Below the pieces are notes generated by a model that made no database searches, was not told the origin of the DNA, and saw only the letters and a list, made by a program, of their open reading frames with translations. Shown in pieces: positions 10,469 through 22,255 of a stretch of 64,000 nucleotides of DNA. The stretch is taken from NCBI RefSeq assembly GCF_003073045.1, contig NC_037592.1, positions 3,011,371 to 3,075,370 of the forward strand, in the 5' to 3' direction. Both the position numbers and the translations under genes were made by a program. Each line of letters opens with the position of its first letter. Position 1 is the first letter of the stretch. This DNA is from Pomacea canaliculata. Taxonomy: Eukaryota > Mollusca > Gastropoda > Architaenioglossa > Ampullariidae.

Positions 10469-13400
10469 ATGTGGAGTTTCATAATCTGGATGTTTCTCTT
10501 TGTACGGTGCCTTCGGTGTGCAGGTATAATTTATATTAATTTGGCATAGGTTTATTTTTCGTTGTTATGTTTTAGGATTTAGGGACTAGCGACTGAGATT
10601 ATAGATATGTATAACCTGTCCATTTAATTTGTGTGTTGGTGTGTATGTTAGTGAGTCGAGCTGACAGTCATGCGAGCACAGGTTGAGTGCAGTCAGTTAC
10701 TTGACCCTTGACCGGTACCTGTCAGTGGGGCGAGCACATGGATAGACGAGGCAGCTGACAAGGCCCACCTCTCTTGACTGCTGTGGGCGATAGTCAGCAG
10801 GTCGTGTACAGGACGACCAGTCCAGTCTTTGACCATCGTAAGTCAGTTCTTGCTTTGGCCACCGCGGCGTCGGCCACCCTCCACGGTGTCTTGGAGATGG
10901 TGTCGAGCCGGTCACGTGGCCAAGGATCAGCTTACTCGCTTGACTATTGAAAACTTACTCATTGATCTCGCCAAAGCAAATATTACACGAACTTAAATCC
11001 TTATAAATGTACTGGGGAAATGCATTTATTCACATGCCATGGAGGACAGGCAAGCATTGAACCAGTCCACAACGAAACAGACCTCATGGTCATTCCTTGA
11101 GTAGGCAAAAGGAAATGGGCAAACTTTAAAGACCAAAATATTTTATCGACATGTAAATCACAGCTAGTCAATCTAACTGGCGTCTGATGACATTAGACCT
11201 TCTCAAAAAGTGTAATGCTGAACGATTTTGTGGGATTGAGAGATCAGGTCTGCGCTTCCACCTAGCGGTCATACCCGTGGCCTTCGGGGGGGCGTTCATA
11301 CAAAAGCCGTCAATGATTGCTCTTGTCTTCTTTACAGACATCTATGTGGACACAGGTAATCCTTACAAACAAGGTCCTCTGGTGGCCGAGTCCTTCTTCG
11401 TGGACAAAGTGAAAGACCATAGTCCTCTGCGCTCGCTTGTCTACTACCCGACAAGTCCTGGACAATATGGCGTCTTTTTCTTCGTTACGGGCTTCAATGG
11501 CATCGCCGTACTGGAGTTCTACAAGGGCTTCTTGGAAGGAGTAGCGCAACACGGGTAACGGGTAGCAGCCTCCACTTCCTCTTTTTAGGTTTATTTCGTT
11601 CAGTTTATTCTGCATAATCGGGGAACAGGGGCTATCCACTCCCATCCCCATCGCACTAGTGCTAAGCTGAAAAAGTAGAAAGGTAAAGGGTTCTGTAGCC
11701 TTATAGCCAGTGGTCAAGTGACTCACAGTACCTTGGGTACGGTACGGCATGAAGGAGGTGAGGCTTAACCTTCTCTTTTCACCATCTTTAACCAGACACA
11801 CAAAAATATACTGGGTAACCTAGGAAGACTCGAACCAGCGAATTTTTATTACAGTCTAGTGCAGCAACTACCATGTTTCGTTACCGCCTTCCCCCCCAAA
11901 AAAAAACAAAAAAACAAAAACAACAACAACACAAAAACAACAACAACAACAACAAACAAACAACAACAAACAAACAACAAACAAACAAACAAACAAACAA
12001 CGAAGGTTTAAACGAAAACGTGCTGCGAGACGTTGACGATTAAAACAAGTCCAGTATTTGTCAACACGCATTTCCCTACGTCCTAATTATTAAATTATTT
12101 ATAAATTAATATCCGAAGACAGATGAATTTGAAATTTTTCTGCTTGATCGATTGATAATGATAATTATAAGGAATAATTATACTTTCCCATATGCGTCTT
12201 TGTCTGGTGGATTTTTTTAACAGCTTCATCGTAGCGGCGTCAGACTTGGTTCCGACTGACCACACAGTTAACTTGGTGGAATAGAAGAAAACTTCTTGAA
12301 GCAGTTGCAATGGGTATGTGGTCATCGCACTATTCTGTGATTTGACGCCTTCAGGTGTGTGCTGGACTAAGCTGAGCACTGTTATTGTATTGTTTGGAGC
12401 GTTTCACAGTAAATGAACAGAAAGCCTATGGACTGCTCATTCTTTGCAGCTACAGAAAAATCTGTCAACGCTGCTGGAGTCACATGTACAGGGAGTGGAG
12501 CCCAGATGGGACAGGGTCTCCATTGGAAGTCACTCTGCTGGAGCTGACACCATTATGTGGATGGTGCAGCAAAACAGCAGCCTCAGTCAGGTAAACCTTT
12601 TTGTCGAAACTCATCATCATCATCAATCATCAATTATCATCATCTGTTTTAAAAATAATGACAGAAAAAACTCAAAGAAGCAAATAAATGAAATGGATTT
12701 CGAGGCCGGACCAATATCCGACAAACAGCCTCAGGCTATGACGATGCGGACTGTTGCAGGCGGTGGTGCTGATGGGTCCCTTTACCACCAACTTCCGGAA
12801 GCCCTTCAACGTGTCGCTACCGGTGCTGATGGTGCAGAACGAGTTGTCTGTCCAGATCCCTGCCTGCATATTTAAAGAGTTTGGCTATCTCCACGTCTGG
12901 GACCTGTGGCAGTCCAAACCCAAAGTCCGCATGAATGTCAAAGTAAAATAAACACAATCTTTTGTCTGTCAGTGTGTGTGTGTGTCCATGTTCACCATTA
13001 TACAAAAGTGACAGCAAGGCAGAGTCATCAGTCATTAGCTACTATCCGTATAATATCGCATATAATATAAACAATAGTGGAGACAAACAGCAGCCTTTAG
13101 GAGAACCTGTACAGGTGACAAAGGATCTGAGAGAAGACCATTAACAGAAACTCTCTGTTGCCTTTTCATTAAAAAGTCCAGGATCCAGAGAGTTAGCTGG
13201 CGAGACAGATATTGTCCACTATTTTCGTCATTTCATCTGTCTCACTTAAAAATGTTAAACTTGAGGAAAAAATGTTTGGACTCCATTCATTCCTTTGTTT
13301 TCATTGGGTGGATAAGTTTTGCGGACATTATATGATGCCATTCTTTTTGTTGCAGGGGTATGGGCATTGCGCGATCGGCGATATGGACCTCTGGGAAAGT

Positions 13401-14251
13401 GAGTTAACAAGCAGGAGTTTGGTGATCTAGCTCTGTGCACTATCAGTCAGTACAAAAATAACGGTTTAACTACAGCAACATGGAGGGAGCCACTTACAGA
13501 CAAGTCAAGCGTGTCCAGTGCCGCAGCTTGTGTGCAACCCTGGATTAGACATATTTAGACTTTTGTGATTTTTTTTATATTTTAGTGTTTTGCATTTTTG
13601 TATTATTTTGTTCTTTAATTGTCTGGTGATTGCTTTAACACTGGGGCCATGCATGGGCTGAATTTCTTTTTGGTATACTGTAAGACTTTATATTGTTGGT
13701 GACAGAGGTTATGGGCTTGACCGGGCAGTAAATACGTTACAACGTCAACATGAATGTGGGTCACGTGCCGACAGGTTGTTCAGAAGTAGTTTGATTGATG
13801 TAATAAGCACAACAGACATGGCGTCTGATATAACACGTAAGGATGGCAAGGTTTGATTAAAGCTGTTTGTGGCGAAATGTTATCTCTAATACATATGACA
13901 TCTCGAACTCACGGTATGCTTCATGGGGATGCTTGATGGATATAACTCTTGAACTCGTAAATTTGTTTTTTAAATAAGATGTTTCTTCTTTTTGTCTTTT
14001 TCTTCACATCGCCCACCAGTCCCTCCCCTGTTCACTCACACAATTGATCACTTTGTTCAGGTTGCAAAGATTTGCACTTTTGCAAGACGAATGGTAACAG
14101 CAGCAGTCTGGAAACTTATCACATCTTCTCACAGGGCATCACCTCCGGCTTCTTGACCAGATACCTGGGAGGCTATGGGCCCAGCCTTGCTTATGTCACC
14201 AACTCAACCCTCATGCCCGTCCAGCTGCTAGACTTTGCGGCTGATATTTGA
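10469..14251 (+). CDS. Secreted chlorophyllase-like alpha/beta hydrolase
   Basis: Seven exons: 10469-10523 (signal peptide MWSFIIWMFLFVRCLRCAG), 11338-11554, 12224-12313, 12450-12590, 12760-12942, 13356-13398 and 14061-14251. Order along the protein: DIYVDTGNPYKQGPL, FFVTGFNG, HGFIVAASDL, the nucleophile elbow IGSHSAGAD, VLMGPF, YGHCAIGDMDLWE, and a Cys-containing C-terminal region ending in TGA. This is the layout of chlorophyllase-like proteins found in molluscs, about 305 residues. Ser and His of the triad are present, but the usual Asp of the LDPV(D/A)G motif is Gly (LMGPF). Exon 3 is 90 bases where the flanking phases require 91 (or 88): the frame entering reads ...HTVNLVE then TAG, while the frame leaving reads IEENFLKQLQW and joins LQKNLSTLL. 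A one-base deletion near 12283, or a sequence error, explains this. Whether it acts on pigments or other esters is unknown. Confidence 0.75.
10690..10915 (-). mobile_element. RTE-like LINE 3' tail, inverted relative to 9420-9815
   Basis: The minus strand repeats the tail seen at 9644-9815: a GGCCAAAGCAAGAACTG block, KDWTGRPVHDLLTIAHSSQE, WALSAASSIHV, then GTGQGSSN and a stop. One internal stop lies in the alignable part, so the copy is decayed. It sits in intron 1 of the chlorophyllase-like gene. Confidence 0.65.
11887..12001 (+). repeat. CAA/CAAA microsatellite
   Basis: A run of A-rich CAA and CAAA units lies in intron 2 of the chlorophyllase-like gene. Short frames here are produced by the repeat and are not genes. 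Confidence 0.85.
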
Positions 14252-14319
14252 ATAACTTACACTGTAAACGTCACTTGCCTGTAAAGTCAAAGGTCATGAT
14301 CGTGAGTGGTAATATCATT

Positions 14320-14325
14320 AATAAA
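14320..14325 (+). terminator. Polyadenylation signal of the chlorophyllase-like gene
   Basis: AATAAA lies about 70 bases after the TGA at 14251. Confidence 0.6.
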
Positions 14326-14964
14326 GTTGATTTAACAAGTAACAGGCCTTTGATGTGTCATATACACAACAGCTTGAGTTTTTGTAGCGGCAGGTGTATC
14401 ACCCGCTGTGGAGAAGGTTTTGTGCGTATGACGATCCAATCAATAGTCATGAGCACGTAGAGGATTTATGGGGAGTGTAGGTACATAATGCCTCGCTTAG
14501 TAAAATAGCCGCCAAGCGGACAAAGTCAGTCTAGCAACTTTGTCACCTAAAAAATAGCGAAGACACTCCAGGATCAGGAAGGTCAGTTTACTCGTACAAT
14601 TTGTTTTTGCTTTGCCCTGAAAAGTAATAGAATAGTACGGGAGTGTACTTTAATTTGAATATCTTAACTGAATACTGTCTCGGAAAAGAAACATTTTCAA
14701 ATACATCATTCATAGCGGGCAATGTTGGTGGTCTTCGCTGAACTGTTATTCTTTAAAGTGACCGTAAAGGATAGGAACTGTAAGTGGTTGACTATTTATT
14801 GGACATGAGAGATATCACGTATCTATTCAAGGTGAGTTTTGGAGTTTTCTCTCCGCTGTCTCACCCAAGCCTCGAACCTCCGATCAGTAACCACAGGACT
14901 AGATATTGTCATATATATATATAAATACTTCGCATAAAATGTTAAGAAATTGTGTTCTATCACG

Positions 14965-15015
14965 ATGGAAGATCACTGCAGGAGGACGTCCCACGTTGGC
15001 TCCTCGTCCAAATGA
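14965..15015 (+). promoter_or_regulatory. Upstream ORF overlapping the transporter start (ATGA)
   Basis: A 16-codon frame starts at ATG 14965 and stops at TGA 15013-15015. The stop shares bases with the presumed transporter start ATG at 15012-15014. This is a layout known to allow termination-reinitiation. It applies only if the transcript includes 14965. An acceptor-like CTGCAG at about 14975-14980 could remove it. Confidence 0.3.
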
Positions 15016-18000
15016 CTGCCCATGACACCCAACTCTCTGGAGGAGCTCCAGACAACACTTCACTCCGAAGAAAGGCATGGTGCAGGTCCAGTCGTGAAAC
15101 CACCTTTCTCCTCGCCTGTTTTGCGGGGGTCTTTGTGGGGTTTGCACTGGGCTTCGGAATCAGCGCCGTGCCTGGGGGCCCTGGCCAGTCCATGATCATC
15201 TGGTTAGGTAACACTGGTCAAAGTTTGGTCTGTTTTTGTTTTAGAGCAATGGTTGTACACTCGATAGGACTTATAAATGTGTCCACGGCAGCAGTGTTCG
15301 ACAGTCAGTCAAAAGCAATGGCTTTTCTGCGTAGCATGCAATGTGAGCTGAACGTTTTTTTATTTCTAAAATAATCAACAAAAATTTGATATTTTCTTAA
15401 CTTTTCCTTTTTTAAACAGTCGGTTTGGGTCACCCACTTTCTGTATGTCCATCCATCATTCTGGCCTTTTTTCGTTCTTTCATTCGTGTGTTCGTTTCTT
15501 TCTCTTTTATGAAATTTCGGTCTCAAAGCCACACAAATCAGTCACCACCGGCACACCTTTTCTGTTTCTTTTCTACCAAAATGATTAAAAAATACAGGTT
15601 TGTAGCATGCCTCTTAACCTTACACCTTCGAATCTCGAAAAATGTGTTTCATCGAAAAGGCAGAAGAGTATATTTCAGCCTGTCAGATTAACTGGAGCTA
15701 ATTTCGAAATCGTCTGATATATTCAAAGCGTGGCTTCTGAATGAAATTGTCTACATTTGTTTTTAACCAATTCTAAATATGTTTAATCAGGACTGCCAGG
15801 TGAGCTGTACATGCGGATGATGAATGCTGCCATTCTACCCCTTGTCATCAGCAGCATCATCGCAGGTAAGAGAGACAGTTTGGAAGACTTATAACGAGCC
15901 TCTTCTGTCTGCACCATATTTTACTCATATTCTGGTGGTTAACAGGAAACCTCAGTGACACCAGTAAAACAGAGTTTTATATGACAATGAAAGTGTGGTC
16001 ACTCTTTCGTTCACAAAGGTTGATGTATGCAAAAGTTTAAAAAGTTTACACCAGATGAGCTAGCTTCAGAAGCAGGTGAGTGTCAGTGTTTGTTGCTTGT
16101 TTTTGGTGTAGGTACAGCAGGACTGAATCCTAAAGTCAACGGACGCATCAGCATAGTGGCCTTCACTTACATCATAGCCACCAACCTCATCGGCGCCATC
16201 ACTGGAGCGGTCATGGCCATGGTCATCAATCCGGGTTAGTATAGAGCGATGATCCTCAGTACAATCTTCAAACAAGAAAATTTAGGGAAAAGTTTTGCTA
16301 CATCATGTTTTCTGTCAGAATTTCGCTCTTTTGGTTCGTTGCTTAAAAAAAAAATTAAATAAAGACAAAGAAAAGAAGACAAAGCAGGCAAAACAGTCGT
16401 ATGAAGAGGAGAAAAATGCAATAGACATTTAACTTCATTAAGGACACTGGTTCCTTTTCCAACAAAAAAATATCATTCTTCATGAGGATATAATTCGCTA
16501 ATCCAAAGCCCTTTATTTTCTTCATATGATGATAACCTCACAGAATAGTTATTTCAGCCATCATAAGCGCATTAGTTCCCTTCACAAGAAACTTTATCTC
16601 ATTGATGATAGATGATTCACTCATCCAAAGCTCATCGAAAACAGTTCATCCACTCATCGCTAACAGCTAGTATTGCTCAGAAGACTGTATTCTCACAGAA
16701 GACAGTTAATTGGCTGGTGCAGGAAGAAGCGGACTCATGACCTCGAAGGGTTCGAAACTCAGCGCCCGCAATCTCAGAACAGAAGACCTCTTTCGTCGAC
16801 TTCATTAGGCAAGAAATATGAAAAACATGTCTCAATCTCTCGATTTGTCAAATGCAACTAAAAAATAATAGGATGACAATGATGACGACGACGATGATGA
16901 TGATGATGATGATGATGAGAAGGAGAGAAGGAGAAATAGATGAGTTTCGGGGTAAACCCGTTTGTGTGCATGTTTGAGTGACTGGAAAAGCGCAAACTCC
17001 TTTATCAGTCAGTTCCGTTACTGCAGGAATCTGGTTCCCGACAACCTGGTGACCGCCACATTCCAGCAGTCTCAAACCCAGTATCGAGAGGTGCAAGCAG
17101 CCAACGGCAGCACGGACAACGCCACGGTGGTCCTGGAACGTTTTGTGTCAACTGGCGGCGGAGCTAATGCCCTAGGTCAGCCCCTAGCTCTCACATTTAT
17201 CTAGGCAAGATTTACTTTCAGATAACTTTAACAGTTTTAGAGGTCATAAACAGTAAAATATTACATTAAGCTGATTGGGAAAGCAAAGTAAACAACAGCA
17301 ACAACAACATAGTCCATGAACTCGTAGTCCTCAATTAAAATTGACCTTTATCACTCACTGGGAACTTCCTTAAGTGTGGAGTTACCCAGTTCCCGACCTG
17401 CAGGCTGCAGTAGAGAAACAAAGTTTTGCAGCTGCCAGCAATTACCCTTTGACCTCTCGCTGTTGACAGGCTTGGTTGTGGCATGCGCAGCTCTCGGGAT
17501 GGCAGCATCGCAGAGCAAAAAGACCGGAGAACCTTTTCTAGCGTTCTTCCGATCATGCTCTGAAGTTATCACTCTCCTGTTGCACCGCATCATATGGTGA
17601 GCAGATTTCAGCATTTCTTTAAACAAGACAAACCGATTTCACTAGCTTGTATGTTAGCAATGGAGCTCTCTAGGCAGACCAAGGTCTTTGTATTCATGTA
17701 TTTGTATCCAAGCACTTTCACTGCCCTCCAGCTAATTTAAGCACAAATAAAAAATTGTCGCAAAAGATATTCTGGATTTTTTTCAAAAAGACATAATTCA
17801 GAATCAGATTTATTTGGTGCTGGTGCAGGTGCTGCTGCCTTGCTTCAGCAGGTGTACTGTGTAAACCTTATCTTCACCAGGTTCACTCCAGTCGGTGTCT
17901 CTAGCCTCATCGCCAGTTCCGTTGCATCGACGAAAAACGTCCTTGTAACGGTGAGGGGCCTTGGCCTCTTTGTACTGTCGGAGACACTTGGCAACGTGGT

Positions 18001-19971
18001 TCTGGCGATCGGAGTTTCGCCCCTCCTCTACTTCCTCGTCGTCCGCAGGAACCCCTTCTCTCTCCTGGTGGGCGCCTCAAGGGCAGTCATCGCTGGAGTT
18101 GCGCCCCCTTCGTCGTCAGTAAAAGTTTTGGATGAGCGTGTGACATGTGTGCGTGCATCCGGTGCCATGGCAACGACATATTGTTATTTTTGTGTCGTCT
18201 GTTGGTGAAAATCCTTGGTCAGAACTCAGTTCCCATATTTAACACCGCAAAGTTTATTTTTAGATTACTGGCGAGTGAGCTTCTTATCGACAGCTTCATC
18301 GAAAGCGTTTTGTATTTTGTCGACTCAGTTCGATTTGAAAGAAAAGAAATATGTCGAAACTCTCATGAACACGAATGAAAATCTAAAGAAGATCAACCCA
18401 AAACAAGAATTTCAAAAGCAAAAATTCTCTCTTCCCCAAACCAGAAAAAAACCAATTAAGTGTACGATAACCAAAGCAAATATGCAACATCAAAAATAAA
18501 CTTTGATCATTATTCTTATTCTAACTTTTTTTTTTTACTGAATCGAAAACACTAGATTAAAAAAAAAAAAAATCAAGTTTTGCAAGAAAGTAATTTTGCC
18601 AGAAAAAAATATTTCAGTGTAACGAGCATTTTAGAGGTCGATTAGCATACGGCCAGGTGGCAGTGTCATAGATGTGTCGGCAGTTAGTTGATTTTATGAC
18701 GACCTGAGTGCCTGGTGGTGTGTCACTGTTTCCCACAGCGCCATCGCCCTGCCAGAGATCATCAAATACCTCGAGGAGAAAGTCCGGGTGGATCATCGGG
18801 TGTCTCGCTTCGTCGTTCCTTTCGCCGTCACGCTTAACCGGGACGGCAGCGTCATGTTCATCACGCTGACGTCACTGTACATAGCGCAGCTGCAAGGCGA
18901 CGTCACTGCCGACGTCATAGTTCTCGTGATGTATGACCATTTTGACCTTTACCCTCTGTCGTTTTCAGCAAGGATTTGGGTGTTCTTAAGCTCAGGACAG
19001 TGATAATAGGTGTTGTCACTAATGAAAACGGCGAGAACATGTGTCACAGTTTATTGTTTAGGTCCTTACTTCCGTCCCTAATATTTAGTAACACGCAACA
19101 TCCGGTTGACGTGTACAAGAGATGACAGCCCAAGCGAGAGACGGTTGCGTGGAAACTGTATAATGGTTTTATTTCCACGCAATAAACTGTTTACATTCAT
19201 TGCCATAATTAATAAGGAAAGTAATGCACTTTGGTATAGCTGTCCTTTTTTCAATCTGGAAATTTAAAATCGTATTTAGAAAAAAATGATGATCTCTGAA
19301 AAACAAAAGCAAACAATCCGAAGAACATTAAATATATTTGATAGACTTTGCAGAAATAGTAATATTATGTGTATTGTGAACTGGGATGTGTTGGTCACGT
19401 TATGCAAATATTTATTATAATTATGTTACCATTCTATAGCGGTAAAACATTGTGTGTGCTGTTTCAAATTATACTTGAAGTGTTATTCTACCGGTATGTT
19501 GGGGTTGACGTATGTTGATTGTCTGTTCGGAAGCTTGTTGGCGACGGCCAGCTCTCTAGCCATACCTGCCATCCCCAGCGCCAGCTTCGTGACCATTCTG
19601 CTCATCCTGTCCTCCATCAACGTCACGCCCGCCAACATCGGCATCCTCATGGCCATTGAGTGGTTCTCGTGAGTATCGCTCACTTTCAGGTGTCAATGAA
19701 GACATTGCTAACAGCAACACATACACACGCTCGCATGGGCAATCATCTCTCTGCACGTGCATTTTGCTTTTGTTTCAGAGACCGGATACGAACAGGTGCC
19801 AATGTGGTCAGCCACATCGTGTGTGGAGCCATAACCAACAAGCTGTGCATGACGTCACTGATGGCCACAGACCTTCTACAGACTACTCCACTTCGTCATG
19901 TCGAGAAGATGGTTATAGTTGAGGAACCTGACTCCGAGAAAGATGAAAGTCATCAGACCTCCCATCAATGA
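15012..19971 (+). CDS. SLC1-family (EAAT-like) transporter with altered cation sites
   Basis: Ten exons: 15012-15207, 15791-15865, 16112-16234, 16763-16808, 17027-17175, 17470-17596, 17881-18114, 18739-18930, 19534-19668 and 19779-19971, about 489 residues. SLC1 landmarks in order: LGLPGELYMRMM, LPLVISSIIAG, LNPKVNGR, FVDFIRNLVPDNL, a Cys-poor extracellular loop with NGS and NAT glycosylation sites, ALGLVVACAALGMA, HRIIWFTPVGVSSLIA, HP1 APPSSAIALPE, TM7 TLNRDGSVMF, HP2 IPAIPSASFVT, and TM8 IEWFSDRIRTGANVVSH. Substrate-site Asp and Arg (DRIRT) are kept. However, NMDGT is NRDGS, the TM7 Glu of EAATs is Ile, the last Asp of NVxGD is His, and the HP2 tip glycines are lost. The intron after 16808 has a GC donor. 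The donor at 18115 is the weak GTCAGT, chosen because it keeps frame; a stronger GTAAAA four bases on does not. ATG 15012 is the first in-frame ATG before TM1. Confidence 0.85.
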
Positions 19972-20077
19972 CGGGATATCTTTAATATTTTTTCAAAAGA
20001 AACGATCAACTTCTTCCCCAGGATCCTTATTTCTCTTCCGGTTTGAAACTTATGGCGAAAAGTACAATATCAGAAGA

Positions 20078-20083
20078 AATAAA
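20078..20083 (+). terminator. Polyadenylation signal of the SLC1-like gene
   Basis: AATAAA lies about 107 bases after the stop at 19971. Confidence 0.5.
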
Positions 20084-22255
20084 ATTATAGTCAGAGTAAC
20101 TAAAGTCCAGGATGTAAAAACCAACAGCCAGATCTCTGAAAGATATAGAGCTGAAAAACATAACAAAGCTGGTAAACAAGACGCATTAGAAACTGGTAAG
20201 CAAGATACACTGGTGAACGCCGGTAAACAAAAATGCATGTCATGGACAACTCGGAGACGAAAGTGGTCAAAGGTGTTGTGGCCCGGATCATTCTAACTGC
20301 GCGTGGGAATGGGAACGTGAGTAAAGGGTGGGAAGGGAGAAAGCAGCTTAAAAACCGTTGCAGCCTCGTGTGCTGAAGAGCGCAGCAACGATTTTGCGTT
20401 GTACTATATCTTTGTGCGCAGTTGTTTCATGTCTGCGCATGCTCCATTACGGCGAATTAATGCGCATGGGATTTGTAACTGTGATTGCCACGCCCTCTGT
20501 CAACAACAAGCTTTGTTGACTACTGCACAGCTGAGGAGATAAATAAGTATATCGCGTGGATCAGCGCTTGACAACCTTCTTCTCGACTGGAACTGAAACG
20601 TCTACACAGCATGTAGATGACTGCGGTTTAACCCTTAAGTCACTTCCATAGTTTATAAATATGTTTATTAAAACAGTAAAATAACAATAACAAATGTGCA
20701 AAAATAATTTATGTCACAATCAGCACTTACTGCAAGAAAAAGTTACAGAATATAACTGCATGGATTGACTGTGGCTTTTACTTAACTGTCACACATGGTG
20801 AACAGTTCTAGCAAGAATATTAATATAATTACCGACATTTATTGTCAAGAACAATTAAGTTTCACAAATAAAAATTTTCTATACACTCCTCACGTTCAAC
20901 TGATTCTTGGCACAAAAATGTTAGGTCAGTTTTTTGCATCCCTTATTACAGTTAAAAATTAATGAGTGCATGAACGAATGGTCATTATACATTTAGCACC
21001 ATCCTTTACATGAATGTAAAGCCTGTAAGTAAATTTGGCAACTAAGCAGCTATTGCTAAGTGTCAGGATATATATATAATGTGTATATAATGTTGGTTTA
21101 GTGCAAGTAAACAAATTAGATCATGCCCTTTAGAAACAGCACCCCCTTTCCTTGTAGTAACACCATGAATCTGTATCCTCTATACAAGTCCACGGTAACA
21201 CTCCATCCTCACTCCTTCTTTATGTGTTGTAATACCTCTTCCTCTGCTGATCACAGATGATGATAATGGTGGTGGCAATAATGATGACGATGATACAAAA
21301 GACAGCTGCCATGCAGTTTTACTTTTTCATTTTACACTTTTCAGCCACAGTGAAACGTTTGCTTAAAGTGTGTAAAAATGCTAAAATACAGACACAATAA
21401 CAAATCTTGCGGAAAGAGATAAACAAAATCTTCAGAAACTATAACCTTTATAAATATAATTATATACAGCCCCGATTCATTATCTACCCACCAGAATCCA
21501 ACACAAATGTCGGGTGAAAGGGTGGTAACATAAAGAGCCATCACTAGGGGTAACTTTTATGGAATTCCATTCTACCACAAGTGCAGGAGAAGCTTGAAGA
21601 CAACAGGTGATGAGATAATGAGACTGTATATACAATGGGAAGTATTATATAACAAAGGTTAATTACTTGGAGACCCTGTTATGATCAGTTTAATGTAGCA
21701 CCTTGGCTATATACTGCAATAAATAAATAAAAGAACAAAAGGAAAGACTTTTCATTTGGAGACTTTCATCAAGTCGAAACAAGGAACACGACATGTACAA
21801 GCAGGTACAATGACGATGTCTGTGCATTCCCATTGCATATAAAATTTTGACTATCTTCATTTTTATTTATATATGTATATAATTATGCATAAAATAGCGA
21901 CATGTATAGAAACTAATCAAAATATAAAACTATTAACATCCAGGCCTTTTCTTCTCCTTGTTCTGCCACCTCCACAAATATAGAGATAAATGATAGTAAT
22001 TCACACAGCTCTATAACCTTAGCTTCCATGCCTCATAAGCTTTCTCAATGGAGACACTTTCAAGGTAATCGACCAAAACCTCATTAACACTTTACCAAAT
22101 TTTGAAACAAATTTAAAAAGATAATGTTGGTAAATTAAAAAAAAAAAAGGATAGAAATAAAAATAAGATCAAAGGATTAGGAGCTCATACACAGACCAGC
22201 ACATAATTTTGCTACTTCCTCAAGTTCTGGTAAGCTGGTCAGGGCTGTCACCAAG
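20084..22255. other. Intergenic DNA and likely 3'UTR of the minus-strand FAM221 gene
   Basis: No exon is recognised. The two neighbouring genes converge here. TTTATT (AATAAA on the minus strand) occurs at 20664-20669 and 20838-20843 and could end the minus-strand transcript, which would give a long 3'UTR of roughly 1.4-1.6 kb. Confidence 0.4.

Noticed and set aside
11826-11875. Minus-strand GGTTCGAGTC, possible tRNA or SINE promoter
   Set aside because: The A box upstream is poor and no acceptor stem pairs; at most a very old SINE fragment.
12943-12951. Read-through end of the chlorophyllase-like protein at TAA 12949-12951
   Set aside because: A good donor at 12943 leads in phase to the exon with YGHC, which supplies the catalytic His, so the longer form is preferred.
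14860-14905. Minus-strand GGAGGTTCGAGGC near a TAGTCCTGTGG block
   Set aside because: The distance between the two boxes is far shorter than in a Pol III promoter.
14952-15011. An upstream GTG-initiated extension of the transporter
   Set aside because: Non-ATG starts are rare in animals and the ATG at 15012 is in frame before the first membrane segment.
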